A stretch of 64,000 nt of DNA from Oscillospiraceae bacterium (GCA_902780785.1 CACZGS010000009.1:1-64000); one strand, 5' to 3'; numbered from the stretch's first letter, positions 9,077 to 18,135 are shown. Program-made: numbers and translations. The notes: a model not told the origin generated them from the sequence alone.

Positions 9077-9496
9077 ATGATCGAAAAGAATGCAATCTCC
9101 GAACTCTGCCAAAAGGCAGTCGAAATGAGATCTAAAAGTTACGCTCCATACTCGGATTTCCTCGTTGGCAGCGCGGTCCTTACTGAAGACGGTGAGATCT
9201 TCACCGGATGCAATATCGAGAACAGCGCATTCGGCCCCTCCATATGTGCTGAAAGAACTGCAATAGCCAAAGCTGTAAGCGAAGGCCATAAGAATCTTGC
9301 TGCCATCGCGATCGCCGGCGGAAAGAGAGACGGAGATCTGCAATACTGTGCACCTTGCGGTGTCTGTCGGCAGGTGATGAGAGAATTCTGTAAGCCTTCC
9401 TTCAAGGTATACCTGGCCAAGAGTGCCGATGATTACAAGGAATTCACTTTAGGTGATCTCCTTCCGGAAAGTTTTGGTCCGGATAATTTAAGTTAA
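9077..9496 (+). CDS. cdd: Cytidine deaminase
   Basis: The enzyme hydrolyses cytidine and deoxycytidine to uridine and deoxyuridine in pyrimidine salvage. The 139-residue chain has the homotetrameric Cdd features: zinc ligand Cys57 and catalytic Glu59 in CAERTA, and zinc ligands Cys94 and Cys97 in PCGVC. The substrate-binding FxVGxA region appears as FLVGSAVL, and NIEN at 46-49 matches the sugar-contact motif. A strong AAAGGAGG precedes the ATG. It stands alone between hairpins. Confidence 0.95.
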   Translation: MIEKNAISELCQKAVEMRSKSYAPYSDFLVGSAVLTEDGEIFTGCNIENSAFGPSICAERTAIAKAVSEGHKNLAAIAIAGGKRDGDLQYCAPCGVCRQVMREFCKPSFKVYLAKSADDYKEFTLGDLLPESFGPDNLS

Positions 9497-9497
9497 G

Positions 9498-9575
9498 ACC
9501 TCGGAGGTATTTGTTATGTCCCCGGGTTTTGGATATGGATCCGTTCTCGGGGGCGCCCGTAAATTACCTCCGAGG
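9498..9575 (+). other. Long inverted repeat spanning a possible tiny gene
   Basis: CCTCGGAGGTA near 9499-9509 is complementary to TACCTCCGAGG near 9565-9575. The left arm contains the GGAGG site that would serve the small reading frame at 9516, so the right arm could mask that site. This is a sequestration-like arrangement between cdd and the terminator at 9612. Confidence 0.6.
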
Positions 9576-9587
9576 ATCAGGGAATAG
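9516..9587 (+). CDS. Possible 23-residue peptide, Gly/Arg-rich
   Basis: ATG at 9516 lies seven bases after GGAGG and opens a 23-codon frame ending TAG at 9585-9587. The peptide starts MSPGFGYGSVLGG and ends in a basic, proline-containing tail. It lies inside the long inverted repeat. It could be a leader peptide or a small protein, or coincidence; no family is recognised. Confidence 0.3.
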   Translation: MSPGFGYGSVLGGARKLPPRIRE

Positions 9588-9611
9588 ATAAAGGGATAGA
9601 AAAATAAAATA

Positions 9612-9640
9612 GCCGGGCAGCTTTGCCCGGCATTTTATTT
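9612..9640 (+). terminator. Intrinsic terminator after cdd
   Basis: GCCGGGCA and TGCCCGGC form an 8-bp stem around GCTT, followed by ATTTTATTT. The SD of the hydrolase at 9655 follows immediately. Confidence 0.88.
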
Positions 9641-9654
9641 GAAGGAGAAAAGTT

Positions 9655-10608
9655 ATGAAGAAAGTATTGAAAAATACAGGAAAAGTTTTACTCGGAATCG
9701 TCTGTGTCATTGTAGCAATGCTTATCGCTTCGAGTGTTTACAACAAGATCTGTTTAGCATCAGAAAAAGACCTTTTGGAAAACCAGATCTATGGTCAGAA
9801 GGTTGAAGTAGACGGCCATGACATGAGTGTATATGTGGCAGGAGAAGGCAAGCATACATTAGTGTTCCTGGCAGGCTCAGGAGATACTGCACCGATCCTC
9901 GGTTACAAGAGATTTATTGACCGCTTTGAAAAGGACTATAGAGTTGTCGTCATCGAGAAATTCGGATACGGCTACAGCGACGCGTTTGACGGTTCAAGAG
10001 ATGTAGAGACAAGAGTAGATCAGGACAGACAGGCTCTTAAGGCAGCAGGAGTTGAAGGGCCTTACATCTTATGCCCGCACTCTTATTCCGGTCTTGAAAC
10101 AGTATATTGGGCGCAGACTTTTCCTGATGAAGTGGAAGCGATTGCCGGTCTCGATATGGCAGTTCCTGGCGCTTACGATCACTTTGGCGAGAAGGAGATA
10201 AAATCATCAGCCCCGAGCTATTTCTGGTATAGAGTGGCAAGAGAAGCCGGAATCCTTAGATTTTTGGTTAAAGGCGCGATCCCTGACGGCTATTCGGATG
10301 AGGAAATCAACAGTTATATGGCTCTTGTCTGCAGCAGATTCTGTAACAAGACTGTTTCACGAGAGGGAGATTATATTATTCATGACCGCACAGTGATCGA
10401 GAGCATGAAGATGCCTGATATTCCGACTCTTCTGATAATTTCCGACGGAACGATTGAAGAAGGCTGGAGAGAATATGCCGAGGGCTATGCTTCATGTGTT
10501 GCTGACGCTGCTATCGTGCAGTTAGACTGCGGTCACAGCGTATATCTCTTAGAGCCTGACAAATGCGAAAACGCGATGAGAGATTTCCTTAAAAGATTGG
10601 AGAAATAA
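9655..10608 (+). CDS. Membrane-anchored alpha/beta hydrolase
   Basis: The 317-residue protein starts with a basic residue cluster and one hydrophobic segment (about residues 10-28), so it is probably anchored with its hydrolase domain outside. The alpha/beta fold shows FLAGSGDTAP (oxyanion loop region), the nucleophile elbow PHSYSG with Ser143, and DCGHSVYL carrying the catalytic His. GAAGGAG precedes the ATG. The next gene, two bases downstream, is a second alpha/beta hydrolase, so the two are probably co-transcribed. Substrate unknown. Confidence 0.8.
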   Translation: MKKVLKNTGKVLLGIVCVIVAMLIASSVYNKICLASEKDLLENQIYGQKVEVDGHDMSVYVAGEGKHTLVFLAGSGDTAPILGYKRFIDRFEKDYRVVVIEKFGYGYSDAFDGSRDVETRVDQDRQALKAAGVEGPYILCPHSYSGLETVYWAQTFPDEVEAIAGLDMAVPGAYDHFGEKEIKSSAPSYFWYRVAREAGILRFLVKGAIPDGYSDEEINSYMALVCSRFCNKTVSREGDYIIHDRTVIESMKMPDIPTLLIISDGTIEEGWREYAEGYASCVADAAIVQLDCGHSVYLLEPDKCENAMRDFLKRLEK

Positions 10609-10610
10609 TA

Positions 10611-12188
10611 ATGGGATTAGGTTTTTCTTATATCGGTCTGATAATGCTTTTGATGCTGTTTATCCCTAATTTTATCTGGACGAAGAACCAGCCGAAAGAT
10701 TACGAAAAGTATGCGGAAAAAGAGAATAAGGTTTTGTTGGCGTTTGAGCGCATCGGACAGTTTATCGTAACGCCTGCAGCGTTGATCTTTTCCAACTTCA
10801 ATTTTCACGGATTTAATTTCTGGACTTCTGTTTTGATCCTTGCACTTCTTAATCTTGTTGTATACGACATCGCATGGATCAGATATTTCAAGTCCGAAAA
10901 GACCATGAAGGATTTCTATAAGAGCTTTCTCGGAATGCCTTTGGCTTTAGCGACTTATCCTGTTATCGCATTCTTCCTTTTGGGAATCTACGGCGGAAAC
11001 ATCATCATGATCGCAGGCTCTGTTATCCTCGGGATCGGCCACATCGGAATTCATCAGGCGCACAAGAATGAAGTATGCGGAAAGAAGAAAAGAAAGCTTC
11101 CGTTCAAGATCCTTAAGGGGCTTGGAATTGCAGTCCTGGTACTCGTTTTTGGGCTTCTCGCAGGAATAATCGCAATCAGAAATTACAGGGAAGTTAGCCG
11201 TGCGTTTATGTACAAGGGCGGCATAAATGAAGGCTGTTATATCAAACTTACCGACCAGGAAGAATATGTCCTCATGATGGGAAAGAAGACTGATAATCCG
11301 GTCATCATCTCGCTTCACGGCGGACCCGGCGCGCCGACAACATTTTTGGATTACTGTTTCATCGATTGCCTGACAGATGAATATACGGTCTTGTGCTGGG
11401 ACGAGAGAGGCTGCGGAAGATCGTACTACAGGAATATTGCGACTGATCCGAACAATAAGACTGTGACTTTTGAAAAGCAGATAGAAGACCTCGACGCTCT
11501 TGTCGATTATGCATGCGAGAGATTCGGCCAGGAGAAGGTCATCATTATGGGCCATTCTTACGGTTCTATGCTGGGTTCTGCATATGTCAGGGAACACGCT
11601 GATAAGGTATCCGCTTATATCGGCATCGGACAGTGCATTGACGAGCGCGATATGGCAGGCGAAAAGTACAGTTATGCAGATGCATTAAGTAAAGCAAAGT
11701 CGCAAGGTGCAGACACAACAGATCTGGAAGCAGCATATGAAATGTTCCTGGCAGATCCGAGCACTGCAAACATCATGAAGTTAAGAACTTACACGGATGT
11801 TTATCACCCCTTGCCCGTAACAGATGATGTATCAACATTTGCAGGAATCACATCACCTTATGCCGGAGCAGATGATTTCAGATGGTACTTTCTGGAGATA
11901 AGCATGATGCTTAACTATTCAAAATACGCCGAACTCATAGGAGGATTGACCGACACGCTCAACTTGTTTTATATCGGTGATAAGGGAACATCATTTGAAG
12001 TTCCTGTCCTCTTCATTTCGGGCTCCGAAGACTGGATCTGTCCGGTAGGACTTATCAAAGATTACTACGATGAAATGTCTGCGCCTTATAAGGATATGTA
12101 TCTGGTCGAAGGATGCGGCCATTCTCCTCAGGGACAGCGCCCGGAAGAGTTCGCAAATGCAGTAAAATCATTTTTGAAGAACACATAA
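10611..12188 (+). CDS. Membrane protein with C-terminal S33-type alpha/beta hydrolase
   Basis: The first 200 or so residues contain about five hydrophobic segments (for example IGLIMLLMLFIPNFIW and ATYPVIAFFLLGIYGG). The last 300 residues are a prolyl-iminopeptidase-like hydrolase: HGGPGAPT oxyanion motif, GHSYGSMLG nucleophile elbow, and EGCGHSPQG with the catalytic His. It follows the smaller hydrolase by two bases. A fused integral-membrane half is unusual for S33 enzymes and suggests a substrate that is a peptide or lipid at the membrane; that is inference. Confidence 0.78.
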   Translation: MGLGFSYIGLIMLLMLFIPNFIWTKNQPKDYEKYAEKENKVLLAFERIGQFIVTPAALIFSNFNFHGFNFWTSVLILALLNLVVYDIAWIRYFKSEKTMKDFYKSFLGMPLALATYPVIAFFLLGIYGGNIIMIAGSVILGIGHIGIHQAHKNEVCGKKKRKLPFKILKGLGIAVLVLVFGLLAGIIAIRNYREVSRAFMYKGGINEGCYIKLTDQEEYVLMMGKKTDNPVIISLHGGPGAPTTFLDYCFIDCLTDEYTVLCWDERGCGRSYYRNIATDPNNKTVTFEKQIEDLDALVDYACERFGQEKVIIMGHSYGSMLGSAYVREHADKVSAYIGIGQCIDERDMAGEKYSYADALSKAKSQGADTTDLEAAYEMFLADPSTANIMKLRTYTDVYHPLPVTDDVSTFAGITSPYAGADDFRWYFLEISMMLNYSKYAELIGGLTDTLNLFYIGDKGTSFEVPVLFISGSEDWICPVGLIKDYYDEMSAPYKDMYLVEGCGHSPQGQRPEEFANAVKSFLKNT

Positions 12189-12222
12189 AAGTAATAAACT
12201 AAATATCAAGGAGGGTGACAAC

Positions 12223-12954
12223 ATGAAGATCAGGAACATCTATTTTGGCAAACGCATACCGTTCTTTTGCATCGCGGTGACGGTGCTCTGCATTGTTGTC
12301 ACCCTGATCTCACAGCTGATCCCTTCGACATATGGGGCATTCAGGTTTATGTATCCTGTGAAGTATCCGTGGCAGGTGATCTCCTACATTTTCCTGCAGG
12401 GTGCTCCTCAGGAACTGTTGCCTGAAGGTTTTCAGTACTCGGCAATGCAGCTTACGATCGGACATCTTGGATATAATCTTTTGCTCATACTGCCTTTCGG
12501 CATACTGGTCGAGAAGATAATAGGCACAAAGAAGATGCTCATTCTGTTTGCCACGACATGCATAGCGGACCTTATTGCCAATCTGATAATGGGTGCTATT
12601 TACACAAGGAGTGGTGATACTTACGGCTGCGCCGGCGCTTCTGGAATGGCATTTGCGTTCATGCCGGTCGGAATGTATGCGCTGTTTTTACTTGGAAGCA
12701 GATTCGGTTACGGAAAGCTCTTTAAGCAGGTATCTTTCTATGTGCTGATGAGCATAGCGATCCCGACGGTAATAATATCAGTGACACCTAATGTTGCGGG
12801 CGTCACCGGCATTCCTTCTATGGTGATACATCTGCTGGGACTTGTCATCGGAACTTTTTTCGCGATAGTGTTCCGCAAAACGTTACAGGATTTTTTCGAC
12901 AAAGAAAAAGCAGCAAGAGAGGTTGTTTCTATCGTCAGTTCCGAAACTGTATAA
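12223..12954 (+). CDS. Rhomboid family intramembrane serine protease
   Basis: The 243-residue protein has about six hydrophobic segments and the rhomboid signatures: His81 and Asn85 in HLGYN, the nucleophile Ser140 in GASG, and the base His203 in VIHLLGLVIG. These are consistent with cleavage of membrane-spanning substrates inside the bilayer. An AAGGAGGGTG site precedes the ATG. It follows the two alpha/beta hydrolases by 34 bases and may share their transcript. The natural substrate cannot be told from sequence. Confidence 0.85.
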   Translation: MKIRNIYFGKRIPFFCIAVTVLCIVVTLISQLIPSTYGAFRFMYPVKYPWQVISYIFLQGAPQELLPEGFQYSAMQLTIGHLGYNLLLILPFGILVEKIIGTKKMLILFATTCIADLIANLIMGAIYTRSGDTYGCAGASGMAFAFMPVGMYALFLLGSRFGYGKLFKQVSFYVLMSIAIPTVIISVTPNVAGVTGIPSMVIHLLGLVIGTFFAIVFRKTLQDFFDKEKAAREVVSIVSSETV

Positions 12955-13034
12955 ATCTGCGAAAAACGTTCGAGCAGCGTGGCGTCAATGGTGTTAGAAT
13001 CTGAAATATAGAGAAGAAGAGGGAACAGGTTAAA

Positions 13035-14762
13035 GTGACTGCTTATTACGAGATCTTATTTGGCTTGTCGGTCTTACTGACGCTCATATATCTGGCGATC
13101 TGGCACAAGCATTTTGATGTGCACATCTCGCTTATCTTTGCGTTCATTCCCATAGCCAATCTCGGCTATGCAATGCTTGCGCACTCGAGAGACCTCAATA
13201 CAGCGCTGACGGCCGTTAAGATCACTTACATCGGCGGCTGTTTCCTGACCCTGTTCATTACGCAGAGTATCTTAAGCCTTTGCCATATCAGCATAAGAAG
13301 ATGGCAGAGCGCACTAATGACCCTGGTCTGCATGGGAATCTATTCGTTCGCGCTTACGGTCGGCAATGCGCCTTATTTCTATAAGTCGGTCAGATTCGAG
13401 ATCGACAAGGGCATGGGCAGACTCATTAAGGTATACGGGTTTGCGCACACACTGACTTATGTCGTCATCACGGTGTTCGTCCTTATCAGCGCTGCCGCGA
13501 TGATATACAGCCTCGTTAAGAAGAAGGATGTTTCCAACAAGACGATCCTGCTCCTGGCTTTCCCGATGACGGTTTCCTTCATCAGTTATTTTGCCGGAAA
13601 GCTCCTGCCTGAAGGCCTTGACGCTATGCCGTTGTCTTATGTTTTCGCGCAGGTCATATACCTTGTCATCGTTCACAGACTGTGCCTTTATGACATCACG
13701 GATCTCGGTGTTGATTCGCTCGTAAAGAAGGGCGACACGGGATTCATCTCATTCGACTTTGACGATAACTATCTGGGGTCCAATGAATCCGCGAGGAAGG
13801 TTTTCCCGGTCTTCAACGACATTAATGTCGATACCCGTCCGGGCAAGCACGAGGTCATTAAGAATACGATCTATAAGTGGCTCGAAGAGTTCAAGAGGGA
13901 CGAGACAAAGGACCATTTCTACTATGAGGCCGGCGATAAGATCTATCTTGTCACGATCCGTTATCTGTACGACGGCAAGCACAGAAGGGGCTACCAATTC
14001 TTCATTACAGATGACACCGATTCGAGAAAGTACGTTAAGCTCCTCGCAAACTATAATGAGAGTCTTTCCGATGAGGTTGCGAAAAAGACCGAGAACATCG
14101 TCCGGATGCATGAGCGTCTCATCCTCGGCATGGCGACCATGGTTGAAAGCCGCGACAACTCCACTGGCGGTCACATCAGACGTACGAGCGACATCATCAA
14201 GATCCTGATCGACGAGATAAGGCGCGATGCTTCATCAGACAAGAAGAACATCCTCGTTCTCTTTGGCAGGGACGGCCTGACAGACGAGTTCTGCAGGAAC
14301 GTGATCCAGGCGGCGCCGATGCACGATCTCGGTAAGATCGCAGTTGATGACGCCGTCTTGAGAAAGCCCGGAAAGTTCACGCCCGAAGAATTCGATGAGA
14401 TGAAGAAGCACGCATCAGAAGGCGCGCGCATCGTCGATTCCATCCTTGAAGGCACCGAAAATGAAGCCTTCCACAAGGTTGCGGTAAACGTCGCGCACTA
14501 CCATCACGAGCGCTGGGACGGCTCCGGTTATCCTGAAGGACTTAAGGGCGAAGAGATCCCGATCGAGGCGCGAATCATGGCTATCGCGGATGTCTATGAT
14601 GCACTTGTAAGTAAGCGTGTATATAAGGATAAGTTCTCTTTCGATGATGCAGACAAGATCATGATGGAGAGCTTCGGTAAGCACTTTGACAAGAGGCTCG
14701 AGAAGTATTACGTTGCCGCAAAGCCCAAGCTCGAAGTCTACTACAAGCACATGGGTGAGTAA
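13035..14762 (+). CDS. Membrane-bound HD-GYP domain cyclic-di-GMP phosphodiesterase
   Basis: The N-terminal half has about seven hydrophobic segments, like the 7TM sensor region of some histidine kinases, then a PAS-like linker (DTGFISFDFDDNYLG). The C-terminal HD-GYP domain shows GGHIRRT, MHDLGKIAVDD (HD pair), and HHERWDGSGYPEGLKGEEI (GYP motif), all residues needed for c-di-GMP hydrolysis. GTG at 13035 is used as start, with AGAGGGA upstream; no better ATG is available. The input signal is unknown. It is followed closely by a small membrane protein. Confidence 0.88.
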   Translation: MTAYYEILFGLSVLLTLIYLAIWHKHFDVHISLIFAFIPIANLGYAMLAHSRDLNTALTAVKITYIGGCFLTLFITQSILSLCHISIRRWQSALMTLVCMGIYSFALTVGNAPYFYKSVRFEIDKGMGRLIKVYGFAHTLTYVVITVFVLISAAAMIYSLVKKKDVSNKTILLLAFPMTVSFISYFAGKLLPEGLDAMPLSYVFAQVIYLVIVHRLCLYDITDLGVDSLVKKGDTGFISFDFDDNYLGSNESARKVFPVFNDINVDTRPGKHEVIKNTIYKWLEEFKRDETKDHFYYEAGDKIYLVTIRYLYDGKHRRGYQFFITDDTDSRKYVKLLANYNESLSDEVAKKTENIVRMHERLILGMATMVESRDNSTGGHIRRTSDIIKILIDEIRRDASSDKKNILVLFGRDGLTDEFCRNVIQAAPMHDLGKIAVDDAVLRKPGKFTPEEFDEMKKHASEGARIVDSILEGTENEAFHKVAVNVAHYHHERWDGSGYPEGLKGEEIPIEARIMAIADVYDALVSKRVYKDKFSFDDADKIMMESFGKHFDKRLEKYYVAAKPKLEVYYKHMGE

Positions 14763-14769
14763 TAGGAAT

Positions 14770-15204
14770 ATGAAGAAGAAAACGTTTTTGATCTGCCAGA
14801 TATTGCTTCTTATCTGGTTCTTTCTGGACATGACAGGTGTATATTTTAAGGACAGTTATCTGGTCACGAGATCATATATAGATGATGGTCTATTTTTCCT
14901 GATATACCTGTCGACGGTGGTGCTTTTCCTGATAAAGGATAAGATAGGTAAGTGGGCAGTGCTGACATGGTCGGTAATATGGTTCATCGCACAGTTCATG
15001 AGCCACGAGCTGGTCACGATAACAGGCAACGGATATGAGAATAAGACACACTATTTCGAAGGCGCCGTAAAGTGGCTCGAGATAGACGGTGTATATGTTC
15101 CCGACGTGTATCACACGGTGCTGCACATACTGATACTGGCGGTGACCGTAACGGGCTTAGTATATGTGTTTGGCCGGAAGAAGCCGGAGGAGGCAAAGAC
15201 ATGA
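14770..15204 (+). CDS. Small membrane protein of unknown function
   Basis: ATG at 14770 begins a 144-residue protein with four hydrophobic segments (MKKKTFLICQILLLIWFF; FFLIYLSTVVLFLI; AVLTWSVIWFIAQFM; VLHILILAVTVTGLVYV). Its SD is weak. It starts seven bases after the HD-GYP gene and its stop overlaps the next start as ATGA. I do not recognise the family. Confidence 0.65.
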   Translation: MKKKTFLICQILLLIWFFLDMTGVYFKDSYLVTRSYIDDGLFFLIYLSTVVLFLIKDKIGKWAVLTWSVIWFIAQFMSHELVTITGNGYENKTHYFEGAVKWLEIDGVYVPDVYHTVLHILILAVTVTGLVYVFGRKKPEEAKT

Positions 15205-15566
15205 AGAAGTGGTATGACGAAGAATATGAATTTACAGTAGAAGTAACAGGTTTTCTGCACGGCGATAAGACCGAGAATTACTGCAGGAACGGCGAGGAGA
15301 TCGGCGACAAATACACATGCACATACGGATGCCCCGTAAACCAGGACGGATGCGGCATCTGCTCAAAGACCATGATGATGCTCTATCCTCTGATGGAAGC
15401 AGTAAGAAGCGGCGGCGACCTGGAAAACGTCGGCGGCGATTCGAAGTACACCAAGACTGTGGTCTGCCCTGACGGCTGCGTTATCTTCAAGCTCACAGCA
15501 AAGCCTCTCGGAAATGAGAACTTCCACAAGGGCGGTTTCTGGAGCTATCCGGACGAGACGGTGTGA
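15201..15566 (+). CDS. TIGR04076 family small Cys-rich protein
   Basis: The 121-residue protein carries the TIGR04076 pattern: an N-terminal VEVTG strand, a Cys-rich segment (CTYGCPVNQDGCGIC), an MMMLYPLMEAVRSGGD helix, and a C-terminal CPDGCVIFKL strand. The conserved cysteines could bind metal or a cofactor; the family function is not established. GGAGG precedes the start, and ATGA overlap couples it to the membrane protein upstream. Confidence 0.75.
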   Translation: MKKWYDEEYEFTVEVTGFLHGDKTENYCRNGEEIGDKYTCTYGCPVNQDGCGICSKTMMMLYPLMEAVRSGGDLENVGGDSKYTKTVVCPDGCVIFKLTAKPLGNENFHKGGFWSYPDETV

Positions 15567-15582
15567 ATTTAAGTGGGGAAAT

Positions 15583-16092
15583 ATGGAACTCGTTAAGACG
15601 ATATTTGACAGCGTTAAGGTCTATAAACTTAAGTCGCGCACCGACAACCGCGGCCTGATGACTTATGTTTACGAAGACGGAATAGAAAGCTTTGAAGCCA
15701 AGGAAACGCGCGTTTACGACATGCCTAAGAAGGGCACTTTCTTCGGCATTCATTACCGCGAGGAAAGCGAACCGATGCAAAAGCTCGTCACTGTTGTTAA
15801 GGGCAGCGGCATGGATTATGTAATCGACTTAAGGAAGGATTCTGATACTTACCTTAAGTGGAAATCGATCGAACTCACTGCCGGAAATGCGCTTGCCGTA
15901 CTGATCCCTGAGGGTATCGGTCATGCATTTATCTCCCTTGAAGATAATACGATGCAGGCTTTCACGATAGACAGGACCGGCAAAGAAGGTCACTCGAGAC
16001 AGCTGAATTATAAGGAAGAAAAGATAGGAATAGAGCTCCCTGTTCCGGTGACGGAGATATCTGATTACGATGCGGGAGCACCGTTCCTTTGA
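15583..16092 (+). CDS. RmlC-like dTDP-sugar 3,5-epimerase family protein
   Basis: The start at 15583 has GTGGGG upstream. The 169-residue cupin resembles dTDP-4-dehydrorhamnose 3,5-epimerase: DNRGLMTYVY, GTFFGIHYRE, LVTVVKGSGMDYVIDLRKDS, and IPEGIGHAFISLED. His76-region residues in GIHY match the catalytic His of RmlC. No other rhamnose pathway genes are adjacent, so it may act on a different nucleotide sugar or be a stand-alone relative. It lies in the same tightly packed run as the TIGR04076 gene. Confidence 0.75.
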   Translation: MELVKTIFDSVKVYKLKSRTDNRGLMTYVYEDGIESFEAKETRVYDMPKKGTFFGIHYREESEPMQKLVTVVKGSGMDYVIDLRKDSDTYLKWKSIELTAGNALAVLIPEGIGHAFISLEDNTMQAFTIDRTGKEGHSRQLNYKEEKIGIELPVPVTEISDYDAGAPFL

Positions 16093-16156
16093 TCTTGATT
16101 CAGCTTTGCCACGCCGTGATATAATCGGTTTATTAATCTTATGTTGGCGGTGAGAA

Positions 16157-16966
16157 ATGTACGGCGCGGTATTCGGAGACATAATCGGTTCCTGGTACGA
16201 ATGGCATAACAAGAAGAGCGAGGACATCGATCTTTTTCCTCGCGAGGCCAGATTTACCGACGACACGGTCCTTACTGTCGCAATTGCCGAGAGCATACTT
16301 CACATGGAGAACAACTCTCCCCGCAAATGCTATGCCAACCACATAAAGGCTTACTACAGACGTTATCCCGGCGCCGGCTTCGGCAACATGTTCAAGGACT
16401 GGGCGACGTCAGATCACTTAAGTGTCCAGCACAGTTACGGCAACGGTGCGTCGATGCGCGTGTCGGCCATCGGCTGGGCCTTCGACGACGAGAAAGAGAT
16501 CCTTCGCCAGGTCAGCGAGAGCTGCCATTACACCCATAACAACAAAGAAGCGGTAAGGTGCGCGCAGGCAGTTGCGATCGCTGTCTTCATGGCGCGCAAT
16601 GGTGCTTCCAAGGAAGATATCAAGGCACGGCTCGAAAAGAACTTCAAGATGAAGTTCTATCCTCTGGATCTGATCCGCGATGAATACCAGTTCGACAGCC
16701 GCTCCGACTATTCAGTTCCGCCTGCTATCGAGGCGTTCTTTGAGAGCAGCGATTACGAATCTGCCATCAGGAAAGCGATCTCGATCGGGGGCGACAGCGA
16801 TACGATCGCAGCGATTGCGGGAAGCATTGCCGAAGCTTATTACGGGAGCATTCCCGAAGAGATCAGGAAGAAGGGCAGACTCCTTCTGGACAGCGGCTTA
16901 AAGCGTGTTCTTGACGAATTTGAGGCGAAGTATTGCCGTAAACTTACCGGCGGTGAGAATAAATGA
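16157..16966 (+). CDS. ADP-ribosylglycohydrolase family protein
   Basis: The 269-residue protein has the DraG-type metal-binding motifs: GDIIGS near the N terminus, RFTDDTVLT, and GGDSDTIAAIAGSI near residue 215. Such enzymes remove ADP-ribose from proteins or small molecules. A TATAAT at 16120-16125 lies upstream. Its stop overlaps the start of the TrmH-like gene, so the two are translationally coupled. The substrate is unknown and no ADP-ribosyltransferase is nearby. Confidence 0.87.
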   Translation: MYGAVFGDIIGSWYEWHNKKSEDIDLFPREARFTDDTVLTVAIAESILHMENNSPRKCYANHIKAYYRRYPGAGFGNMFKDWATSDHLSVQHSYGNGASMRVSAIGWAFDDEKEILRQVSESCHYTHNNKEAVRCAQAVAIAVFMARNGASKEDIKARLEKNFKMKFYPLDLIRDEYQFDSRSDYSVPPAIEAFFESSDYESAIRKAISIGGDSDTIAAIAGSIAEAYYGSIPEEIRKKGRLLLDSGLKRVLDEFEAKYCRKLTGGENK

Positions 16967-17808
16967 ACTTTATCGAGATAACAGACATCAACGCACCGGA
17001 ATTGGACGCGTTTTCCAGGATAACCGAACCGCAGCTCCGGACATATTTCGAGCCTGAGATAGGCATATTCCTCGCAGAGACCGCGAACGTGATAATGCGT
17101 GCGATCGAAGCAGGATACGAGCCTTTGTCGATGCTCGTTGAGAGCGAGAGATTAGAGGCCGAAGCAGGCCCTGTTTTCGAGTGCATCGAAAAGTATTGCG
17201 GCAGGGAAAAACTCACATCGATGCCCATCTATATTGCGGGGCGCGAGATCGTAACGCAGCTTACTGGCTATACTCTGGTGCGCGGCCTCTGGATGACGCT
17301 CAGAAGAAGACCTGAGATCTCGGTCGAAGAATTCTGCAAAGACAAAAAGCGCATCACCGTGCTGATGGACGTCGTAAATCCCACGAACGTCGGTGCGATA
17401 ATAAGATCTGCGGCAGCGCTCGGAATGGATGGCGTATTGCTCACACACGCTTCCGTCGACCCGCTTACAAGGCGCTCTGCGAGAGTCAGTATGGGGACCT
17501 GCTTTCAGATCCCGTGGACCAAAGCAACACTGGAACAATCGGAGGGACTGAACCTCCTCGATATCCTCCATTCATATGGTTTTAAGACGGTCGCGATGGC
17601 GCTGACCGAAGATTCCACGAGCATCGATAACGATGAGATAAGGGCGAATGATAAGCTCGCCGTCCTTATGGGCAGCGAAGGCCCCGGCCTGCCGAAAGAA
17701 GTCATCGCGGCAAGCGATTACAGGGTCATGATCCCCATGTACCATGGCGTGGATTCGCTTAACGTTGCCGCAGCGAGCGCGGTAGCTTTCTGGGAGTTAA
17801 CTAAATAA
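16963..17808 (+). CDS. TrmH/SpoU family RNA 2'-O-methyltransferase
   Basis: The 281-residue protein has an N-terminal substrate-binding region and a C-terminal SPOUT domain with the three SpoU motifs: NPTNVGAIIRSAAALG, LMGSEGPGLP, and DSLNVAAASAVAFWE. It should methylate a ribose in rRNA or tRNA using S-adenosylmethionine in a trefoil-knot fold. The start overlaps the preceding stop by four bases. The exact target nucleotide cannot be assigned. Confidence 0.87.
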   Translation: MNFIEITDINAPELDAFSRITEPQLRTYFEPEIGIFLAETANVIMRAIEAGYEPLSMLVESERLEAEAGPVFECIEKYCGREKLTSMPIYIAGREIVTQLTGYTLVRGLWMTLRRRPEISVEEFCKDKKRITVLMDVVNPTNVGAIIRSAAALGMDGVLLTHASVDPLTRRSARVSMGTCFQIPWTKATLEQSEGLNLLDILHSYGFKTVAMALTEDSTSIDNDEIRANDKLAVLMGSEGPGLPKEVIAASDYRVMIPMYHGVDSLNVAAASAVAFWELTK

Positions 17809-17817
17809 ACCGTTTTG

Positions 17818-17851
17818 CCGGATGCAGGTTTGAGCATCCGGTTATTTTTTT
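17818..17851 (+). terminator. Intrinsic terminator
   Basis: CCGGATGC at 17818-17825 pairs with GCATCCGG at 17834-17841, followed by TTATTTTTTT. It closes the ADP-ribosylglycohydrolase/TrmH unit. Confidence 0.9.
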
Positions 17852-17852
17852 G

Positions 17853-17881
17853 TTGATTTGATATATACCACGGTATATACT
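17853..17881 (+). promoter_or_regulatory. vapBC promoter with overlapping palindrome
   Basis: TTGATT at 17853-17858 and TATACT at 17876-17881 have a 17-base spacer. TATATACC (17862-17869) and GGTATATA (17872-17879) form a perfect inverted repeat with a 2-base centre overlapping the -10 box. This is the expected place for autorepression by a VapB-VapC complex. Confidence 0.8.
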
Positions 17882-17904
17882 TATGATGAAAGGCGGTGAT
17901 CACC

Positions 17905-18135
17905 ATGATGACAGCAAAGGTATTTGAGAACGGCAGAAGTCAGGCCGTGAGGCTTCCCAAGGAATATAGGTTCAAAGATGATGAGGTCATGATAAACAAG
18001 GTGGGTGACGTGGTACTCCTTGTTCCTAAATCCGCCAAGTGGGAAACGTTTATGAGATCTTTGGACATGTTCTCACCGGATTTCCTGATCGAAGACCGCG
18101 GCGTGCAATACCTGCAGGAACGTGAAGAACTATGA
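17905..18135 (+). CDS. vapB: VapB-type AbrB-fold antitoxin
   Basis: The 76-residue protein begins [20 protein letters not shown], the swapped-hairpin AbrB DNA-binding motif of VapB antitoxins. The C-terminal half ([15 protein letters not shown]) would wrap the toxin. AAGGCGG lies at proper spacing from ATG 17905; a GTG at 17896 overlaps it and is less likely. The stop overlaps the toxin start (ATGA), the normal coupling for this module. Confidence 0.9.
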   Translation: MMTAKVFENGRSQAVRLPKEYRFKDDEVMINKVGDVVLLVPKSAKWETFMRSLDMFSPDFLIEDRGVQYLQEREEL

